Shown one piece after another: positions 5,972 to 10,565 of a stretch of 10,565 nt of DNA (its first letter is position 1; the number at the start of each line of letters is the position of its first letter). The notes beneath the pieces are model-generated. The model saw only the letters and a program-made list of their open reading frames with translations. It had not been told where the DNA came from and searched no databases. Both the position numbers and the translations under genes were made by a program. Source of the stretch: Pseudomonadota bacterium (GTDB lineage Bacteria > Pseudomonadota > Alphaproteobacteria > Acetobacterales > Acetobacteraceae); contig JAKAZX010000108.1 in NCBI GenBank assembly GCA_021826485.1, positions 1 to 10,565 on the forward strand. The letters are read 5' to 3'.

Positions 5972-7971
5972 CGCAATCCCAGCCGTGTCAGCGCCGGCAA
6001 CAAGGCGGCCAGATCGCGCTCGGCCCGGCAAACCAAAAATGCGGCGGCGCGCGGATGCGCCGGATCGTCAAACTCCTCCAGCACGCCGCCGGCCGCGTCC
6101 AGCGGGATCGCCGACAGGCCGAGATCGGCATAGACATCCAGCAGGTCCCGCCGCGCCCGCCATACCGCCGGCCGGCGTCCCTCCTGCTGCGCCAGGTCGC
6201 GCAGCCGCCAGATCGCCGACACCCGGTCGGCACCCGCCCCGGCCGGGTCGCCGAGGCCCAGCATCGTCCGGCCGAGCCGACGGAACGGCACCGCCGCCCG
6301 CTCCGCCTCGCCCCACACCACCCCGTCCGCCTCGGCCGGCGGCGCGGCACCGAGCGCGGCGTAGCGCAGCCGCTGTTCGGCGTTCCATGGCGCCCAGGTG
6401 ACGCGGCGCGGCCGCAGCAGCCGCCACATCGCCAGCAGCCCCACCGCAACCGTCAGCCCGACCGATGCGCGCATGGAGTTGGAAACGTCCGGCGACAGGA
6501 TGACCTTCCAGAAACTGTCATCGGCGAGCCACCGCACATGCCGCTCGAACGCCGCCAGCGTCAGCACGCAGACGCCCAGCACCAGCAGCGGCACCGCCGT
6601 TGCCGCATCCAGCGGGCCGGCAAGCAGCCGCGCATGGCGGTAGAAGGCGCGGCGGTACGGCGCGATGAACACCGCCGCCAGCAGCAGCACCGCCGGCACC
6701 CACAGCGGCTCCCCCTGCGCAACCATCAGCGCCGCGCCCAGCAGCAGCAGCAGCAGCGTGGTGCCCCAGGCGAGGTTCACCCGCTGGGACACGGCCACCG
6801 CCAGCACCATCAGCGCGGCACCGATCACGGACGGCACGAACTCCCCCGCCTGCGCCGCGACGGCGGCGAAATCCGCGTCGATCCATGAATAGTCCGGCCG
6901 CTGTTCCAGCACGCCCAGCGACAGCAGCAGGAAGCCGCACAGCGTCACCGCCCCGGCGCCGGCGGCGACCGCGAAATCCGGCTCGCTGATCCGCCCGATC
7001 GGCACCGCGCGCCGGCCCAGCAGCGCGCCGCCGCGCAGCGCCAGTTCGTTGCCCGCGAACATCGCGCCGGCCAGGAACAGCGGGATGATGTAGTAGTACA
7101 GCCGGAACACCAGGATCGCCCCGACGATCCGCGGCGCCGGCAGATAGGGCGCGAGGCCCAGCAGCATCGCACCGTCGAACACGCCGATGCCGCCCGGCAG
7201 CGTCGCGATCAGCCCCGCCGAGTAGGAGGCGAGATAGACGCCGACGAAGCGCATGTAGTTCAGCCCGTGCGCCGGCGGCAGCAGAGCGAAGAAGATCGCC
7301 GCCGTCACCGCGACATCCAGCGTCGCCAGCGCCACCTGCAGCAGCGCCATGCGCCAGCCCGGCAGCTCGACATCGTGGCCGAACAGCCGCAGCCGCGGGA
7401 TCATCCGCGACAGCACGACATAGCCGATGTCGATGCCCCACAGCAGCGAGCCGAACGCGTACATCACCCAGCGCGGCACCCGTTCCCCCAGGAACGGCAC
7501 GGCGCCCGGCTCGACGAACAGGATGGTGCCGGCCAGCGCCATGCCGCCCAGGCCGAAGGTCAGGCTGCAGAACGCGATCACGCGGGCGATCTGCGGCGCG
7601 GTCAGCCCCCAGTGGGCATACAGCCGGTAGCGCACCGCCGCCCCCGACACGGCGGCGAACCCCAGATTGTGCGACAGCGCATAGGCACAGAACGACGCGA
7701 AGGCGACGCGGGCATAGCTGACCGCGCGGCCGGCATAATACGTGCCCAGCCGGTCGTAGAACGTCAGCACGCCGTACGCCGCCAGCGTCCAGCCGAACGC
7801 CACCAGCAGCGAGCGGAGCGGAATCTGCTCCAGCGCGCGATGGATGTCACCCACCCGCAGCGTGCGGAATTCCCGCTGCACGACATAGATCGCGCCCACC
7901 AGCAGCAGCACGCCCAGGATCGCCGGGGCGTGCCGCAATATCCTGCGCCAATGGTCCGCGCGCGGCGGCAT
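5947..7971 (-). CDS. mprF: MprF-like phosphatidylglycerol flippase with incomplete synthase domain
   Basis: An inner-membrane protein of the MprF family (674 residues from ATG 7971; a GTG sits one codon upstream at 7974). MprF moves Lys-tRNA-derived lysine onto phosphatidylglycerol and flips the product, lowering surface charge. Numbered from the GTG: residues about 16-310 are the flippase with some eight hydrophobic segments, carrying ALSHNLGF at 99-106, VRYRLY at 114-119 and LPGGIGVFD at 259-267. About 330-530 hold further hydrophobic segments, including a hexa-leucine run coded by a (CTG)6 tract (6739-6756). The soluble tail from about 535 keeps the first GNAT-like half of the transferase domain: LGLGDPAG, then IWRLRDLAQQEGRRP, then LLDVYADLGLSAIPLD. 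It stops about 60 residues later. Full MprF proteins are about 840-880 residues; the missing part is the second GNAT half. No remnant of it is seen before the stop, so this is not a simple frameshift. The start follows the lysS stop by 16 bases with no clear ribosome site, suggesting coupling. Confidence 0.82.
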   Translation of the reverse strand: MPPRADHWRRILRHAPAILGVLLLVGAIYVVQREFRTLRVGDIHRALEQIPLRSLLVAFGWTLAAYGVLTFYDRLGTYYAGRAVSYARVAFASFCAYALSHNLGFAAVSGAAVRYRLYAHWGLTAPQIARVIAFCSLTFGLGGMALAGTILFVEPGAVPFLGERVPRWVMYAFGSLLWGIDIGYVVLSRMIPRLRLFGHDVELPGWRMALLQVALATLDVAVTAAIFFALLPPAHGLNYMRFVGVYLASYSAGLIATLPGGIGVFDGAMLLGLAPYLPAPRIVGAILVFRLYYYIIPLFLAGAMFAGNELALRGGALLGRRAVPIGRISEPDFAVAAGAGAVTLCGFLLLSLGVLEQRPDYSWIDADFAAVAAQAGEFVPSVIGAALMVLAVAVSQRVNLAWGTTLLLLLLGAALMVAQGEPLWVPAVLLLAAVFIAPYRRAFYRHARLLAGPLDAATAVPLLVLGVCVLTLAAFERHVRWLADDSFWKVILSPDVSNSMRASVGLTVAVGLLAMWRLLRPRRVTWAPWNAEQRLRYAALGAAPPAEADGVVWGEAERAAVPFRRLGRTMLGLGDPAGAGADRVSAIWRLRDLAQQEGRRPAVWRARRDLLDVYADLGLSAIPLDAAGGVLEEFDDPAHPRAAAFLVCRAERDLAALLPALTRLGLRQREPVAE

Positions 7972-7987
7972 CACCGGCCCGGCATCG

Positions 7988-9577
7988 TCAGGCCGCGTCG
8001 GCGGTGCGCGTGAGCGATGTCTCGATCAGCGCCACCGTCTCGGCGATTCCGTACAGCGCCACGAACTGGCCGAACCGCGGCCCGTCCGGCTGCCCCAGCA
8101 GCACCTGATAGAGGCAGGCGAACCACGCCCGCAATTCGGCGAACGGATGCCGCTTGCCGACGGCGTAGATCGCGTTCTGGATATCCTCGGCCGGCGTCTC
8201 CGCCGGCAACGGCGCGAGGGTCGCGCACAGATCGGCCAGCGCCGCTCGCTCCGTCCCGTCGGGCGCGCGGAAGCGCTTCGCCGGGCGCACGAAATCCCGG
8301 TAATAGGCCAGCGCGTGGCCGACCAGCTTGCCCAGGAAGGGCATCGCCGCCGGCGTCGCATGCGGGTCGTAGCGGCGGATGAACCCCCACAGGATGTCGG
8401 GCGATTCCGCGTTCACCACGCTCGCGAGATTGAGCAGCATGGCGAAGCCCAGCGGGCTGTGCGCCGAGTCCGGCACGTGGCCGGCATGGATGTGCCAGGC
8501 GGGATTCGCCATCGCCTGCTCCGCCGGCTGCACGCGCGCCTTCTCGGCATTGGCGAGGTAGTCGTCGGTGGCGCGCGGGATCACGTCGAAATACAGCCGC
8601 TTGGCGCGCTGCGGGGCAGTGAACATGAACTGCCCCAGGCTCTCCTGCGGGCCGTAGCGCAGCCATTCCTCCACCGACAGGCCGTTGCCGCGGCTTTTGC
8701 TGATCTTCTGGGCGTGTTCGTCCAGGAACAGCTCGTAGGTGAAGCCCACCGGCGGCTCGCTGCCCAGGATGCGGCAGATGCGCCCGGACAGCCGCACCGA
8801 ATCGATCAGGTCCTTGCCCGACATCTCGTAATCGATGCCCAGCGCGTGCCAGCGCATCGCCCAGTCGGCCTTCCATTGCAGCTTGCACGCCCCGCCGGTC
8901 ACCGGCGTCTCGATCCAGGCCCCGCCGTCAGGGTCGCGCCAGGCGACGGTGCCGGCGTCGGGGTCGGTGCGCTCGATCTTCACCTGCATGACGATGCCGC
9001 TCCGCGGGTGGATCGGCAGGATCGGCGAATAGGTCGCCGCCCGGTCGGCACCCAGCGTGGGCAGCACCACCGCGACGATCTCCGCATGGCGCTCCAGCAC
9101 GCGCCGCAGCGCCGCATCGAACCGGCCGGACGTGTAGTACTCGGTCGCCGAGGCGAATTCGTACTCGAAGCCGAACCCGTCCAGGAAGCTGCGCAACCGG
9201 GCATTGTTGTGCGCGCCGAAACTCTCGTGCGTACCGAACGGATCGGGCACGCGCGTCAGCGGCTGACCCAGATACGCGCGCAGCATCGCCTGGTTCGGCA
9301 CGTTGTCCGGCACCTTGCGCAACCCGTCCATGTCGTCGCTGAACGCGATCAGGCGGGAGGGTTTGCCGGTCAGCACCGTGTACGCGTGCCGCACCCAGGA
9401 GGTGCGGGCCACTTCGCCGAAGGTGCCGATATGCGGCAGGCCGGACGGGCCGTACCCGGTCTCGAACAGCGCGGCGTGGCGCCCCTGCGCCTCCAGCCGC
9501 GCCACCAGCTTCGCCGCTTCCTCGAACGGCCAGGACTTCGGCGGCGCGGGCGGCGTGTTGCGAACCGTTTCAGACAT
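7988..9577 (-). CDS. lysS: Lysine--tRNA ligase, class I
   Basis: A class I lysyl-tRNA synthetase (also called lysK), the kind found in archaea and many alphaproteobacteria in place of the class II enzyme. It charges tRNA(Lys) with lysine in the cytoplasm. With the ATG at 9577 it has 529 residues, as usual. The HIGH-type signature is in GYGPSGLPHIGTFGE (His49-Ile-Gly-Thr52), followed by the SDDMDGLRKVPDN segment typical of class I LysRS. The second class I signature is KISKSRGN (Lys291-Ser295). The C-terminal helical anticodon-binding part ends near LIETSLTRTADAA. The frame runs on upstream to a GTG at 9712, but those 45 residues are low-complexity Arg/Pro-rich shadow sequence, and a strong promoter at 9585-9613 lies inside it, so the ATG at 9577 is the start. 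mprF-like follows on the same strand, so the enzyme could also feed Lys-tRNA to lipid modification. Confidence 0.95.
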   Translation of the reverse strand: MSETVRNTPPAPPKSWPFEEAAKLVARLEAQGRHAALFETGYGPSGLPHIGTFGEVARTSWVRHAYTVLTGKPSRLIAFSDDMDGLRKVPDNVPNQAMLRAYLGQPLTRVPDPFGTHESFGAHNNARLRSFLDGFGFEYEFASATEYYTSGRFDAALRRVLERHAEIVAVVLPTLGADRAATYSPILPIHPRSGIVMQVKIERTDPDAGTVAWRDPDGGAWIETPVTGGACKLQWKADWAMRWHALGIDYEMSGKDLIDSVRLSGRICRILGSEPPVGFTYELFLDEHAQKISKSRGNGLSVEEWLRYGPQESLGQFMFTAPQRAKRLYFDVIPRATDDYLANAEKARVQPAEQAMANPAWHIHAGHVPDSAHSPLGFAMLLNLASVVNAESPDILWGFIRRYDPHATPAAMPFLGKLVGHALAYYRDFVRPAKRFRAPDGTERAALADLCATLAPLPAETPAEDIQNAIYAVGKRHPFAELRAWFACLYQVLLGQPDGPRFGQFVALYGIAETVALIETSLTRTADAA

Positions 9578-9584
9578 CCGCCGC

Positions 9585-9613
9585 AGGCTATGGACCGGGC
9601 GGGCAGAGGTCAA
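9585..9613 (-). promoter_or_regulatory. Sigma-70 promoter of lysS, predicted leaderless
   Basis: On the minus strand TTGACC (9613-9608), exactly 17 bases, then TAGCCT (9590-9585). Only 7 bases separate the -10 element from the lysS ATG (9577-9575). Counting the usual six bases from -10 to +1 puts the transcription start at 9578 or 9577, at the first base of the ATG or one before it. No Shine-Dalgarno site can fit. The element fixes the start codon of lysS. Confidence 0.68.
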
Positions 9614-9674
9614 TCGGCGCGCCACCGGCCCGCGCCCGTCCGGCGGCGGCCGACGCTTGCCGTTGCGCACATGA

Positions 9675-9689
9675 AGTCGATTTGCGACT
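9675..9689. promoter_or_regulatory. Short inverted repeat between lysS and the glycine-rich gene
   Basis: AGTCG and CGACT flank ATTTG, forming a perfect 5-base-arm palindrome, followed at once by the self-complementary TCGCGA (9691-9696). It lies in the 155-bp divergent spacer, upstream of both genes, and in a stretch less GC-rich than its surroundings. This is the sort of place an operator sits. I could not find a convincing promoter for the rightward gene. Short arms mean chance is a real possibility. Confidence 0.2.
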
Positions 9690-9732
9690 GTCGCGAACCC
9701 GTGAACGACCAAGAGCGGAAAGTGCAGCGGCG

Positions 9733-10565
9733 ATGACCACGACCTACGACGTATCCTCGCAGGCCTCGCTGGACCAGGTGATGGCCTCGCTCGATCTGGG
9801 GCAATTGGTGGCTGGCGCCTATGAAATAGATCTGACCGCCGGCTTCGCCCTCACCGCCGACCCCACCGCGATCAACCTGGCCAGCGGCTACAGCCTGACC
9901 ATCAACGGCCAGGGTAACACGATCGACGGCGCCAGCGCCTGGCGCGGCCTGTTCGTCTATGCCGGCAATCTCGCGATCGAGAACGTGACGCTGGCCGCCA
10001 TGAAGGCGTTGGGCGGTACCGGCGGACAGAGTGGCGGCGGTGGCGGCGCGGGTCTGGGCGGCGGCCTGTTCATCGGCAGCGGTGGTGTGGTGACATTGGA
10101 TGCCGTGAACTTCACCGGCGACGGTGCCACTGGGGGCGCCGGCGGTTCGGATCAGAGCGGACTGATCGAGGGCGGCGGCGGCGGAATGGGCGGCAATGGC
10201 GGCACGTCCGGCGGCAAGGGGTTCAGTGCAGCGTACGGCGGCGGGGGTGGCGGCGGGGGCGGGGGCGGCGGCAGCGGCGGCTTAGGCGGCCCACAGGCAG
10301 GTCATGGAGTTGCTGGCGATGTCGGCCTCGTTCCCGGTGCCGCGCCAGCGGGAAATGGCGGCAACGGAATCGGATACCACTCCGCCGGTGCAGGCGGGGG
10401 CGGCGGACACAGCGGCGGTGGTGGCGGCGGCGGCGGGGGTGGCTCCTTCGGCGGCGGCGGCGGCGGCGGCGGCGGGATTGGTGGAAAGCTCGGCAGCAGC
10501 GGCTTTGGTGGCGGCGGCACCGGGGGGTTCGGCGGCGGCGGCGGCAGTTTCCAAAAGGGCGGCGG
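9733..10565 (+). CDS. Glycine-rich, beta-helix-like secreted/surface protein, N-terminal part
   Basis: The frame is open from ATG 9733 to the window end: 277 complete codons, no stop. Residues 1-93 are an ordinary domain with alternating hydrophobic and polar strands (YEIDLTAGFALTADPTAI, GYSLTINGQGNTIDG, GLFVYAGNLAIENVTL). This is the pattern of parallel beta-helix or pectate-lyase-like surface proteins. A further strand-like piece, LFIGSGGVVTLDAVNFTGD, follows the first Gly stretch. From residue 94 to 277 about 103 of 184 residues are glycine. The longest runs are 12 (residues 169-180), 10 and 9 (240-248), broken by Ser, Phe, Asn, Gln, Lys and His. No N-terminal signal peptide is visible, so if exported it would more likely use a C-terminal type I (RTX-like) signal beyond the window; that is inference. 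Codons such as ATA (9826) and TTA (10282) appear that seem rare in neighbouring genes, hinting at acquisition or loose constraint. The ATG has only a weak ribosome site; a 21-codon ORF ends in overlap with it. Confidence 0.72.
   Translation, partial: MTTTYDVSSQASLDQVMASLDLGQLVAGAYEIDLTAGFALTADPTAINLASGYSLTINGQGNTIDGASAWRGLFVYAGNLAIENVTLAAMKALGGTGGQSGGGGGAGLGGGLFIGSGGVVTLDAVNFTGDGATGGAGGSDQSGLIEGGGGGMGGNGGTSGGKGFSAAYGGGGGGGGGGGGSGGLGGPQAGHGVAGDVGLVPGAAPAGNGGNGIGYHSAGAGGGGGHSGGGGGGGGGGSFGGGGGGGGGIGGKLGSSGFGGGGTGGFGGGGGSFQKGG
10450..10476 (+). repeat. (GGC)8 tract plus GGG inside the glycine-rich gene
   Basis: Eight perfect GGC triplets followed by GGG encode nine glycines (residues 240-248). 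Perfect triplet tracts can change length by replication slippage, here without a frame change. A looser Gly-coding tract with mixed GGC/GGG/GGT codons covers 10237-10272 (12 glycines). These places are also prone to assembly error. Confidence 0.8.

Noticed and set aside
6739..6756. (CAG)6 trinucleotide tract as a possible regulatory repeat.
   Set aside because: On the coding strand it is (CTG)6, encoding a leucine run in a membrane helix of the mprF-like protein; coding need explains it.
9578..9712. N-terminal extension of lysS to the GTG at 9712.
   Set aside because: The lysS promoter lies inside it and the extra residues are low-complexity; family members begin near the ATG at 9577.
8147..9736. 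A 529-residue open frame on the plus strand opposite lysS.
   Set aside because: Same size and position as lysS, Arg/His/Gln-rich, no motif; it is an antisense shadow of a clear aminoacyl-tRNA synthetase.
10282..10554. Minus-strand Ala-rich and Pro-rich frames opposite the glycine-rich region.
   Set aside because: GGC repeats read in reverse give Ala or Pro runs automatically; the plus-strand frame continues from a real N-terminal domain without a stop.
1..10565. Search for a CRISPR array, insertion sequence ends, tRNA genes, riboswitch or toxin-antitoxin pair.
   Set aside because: Genes fill nearly the whole window, no spaced direct repeats or transposase motifs were seen, and no intergenic gap exceeds about 155 bases.

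Overview
This is a high-GC window with strong GC bias at third codon positions and long antisense shadow ORFs. It fits an alphaproteobacterium, most plausibly Rhodospirillales/Acetobacteraceae-like. That placement rests on four things: the PdxJ variant with the HPRPDERH signature, a class I lysyl-tRNA synthetase, the AarF/ABC1 subtype with a KVAQ motif, and a sigma-70 promoter of the form TTGACC-N17-TAGCCT. It is an inference from sequence style, not a database result.

Layout. Bases 1-993 (+) hold the C-terminal end of a probable 2OG-Fe(II) dioxygenase followed six bases later by pdxJ (vitamin B6 synthesis). A convergent gene at 1001-2701 (-) encodes an AMP-forming acyl-CoA ligase; a 7-bp GC hairpin sits on the shared 3' boundary. 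The ligase diverges across about 80 bp from a two-gene (+) unit at 2782-5939: an M3-family oligoendopeptidase (PepF) and an ABC1/AarF-type atypical kinase, coupled by a TGATG overlap. Seven bases further on ends a convergent (-) pair, read lysS then mprF-like: class I lysyl-tRNA synthetase (9577-7988) and an MprF-like membrane protein (7971-5947). Diverging from lysS, the window runs out inside a glycine-rich, probably secreted or surface protein beginning at 9733 (+).

How the genes may work together. Most of the window is housekeeping: B6 biosynthesis, fatty-acid activation, peptide turnover, a quinone-lipid kinase, tRNA charging. The suggestive pair is lysS-mprF. MprF enzymes use Lys-tRNA(Lys) to lysinylate phosphatidylglycerol, so a synthetase directly upstream makes biochemical sense. 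This MprF, however, keeps the flippase region and only the first half of the aminoacyl-transferase domain, so it may be unable to make the lipid. A second point is that lysS has a near-canonical promoter placed so close to its ATG that the mRNA should be leaderless. The most accessory-looking gene is the last one, whose visible part is more than half glycine after residue 93. I see no mobile elements, CRISPR arrays, tRNA or rRNA genes, and no clear previously undescribed system.
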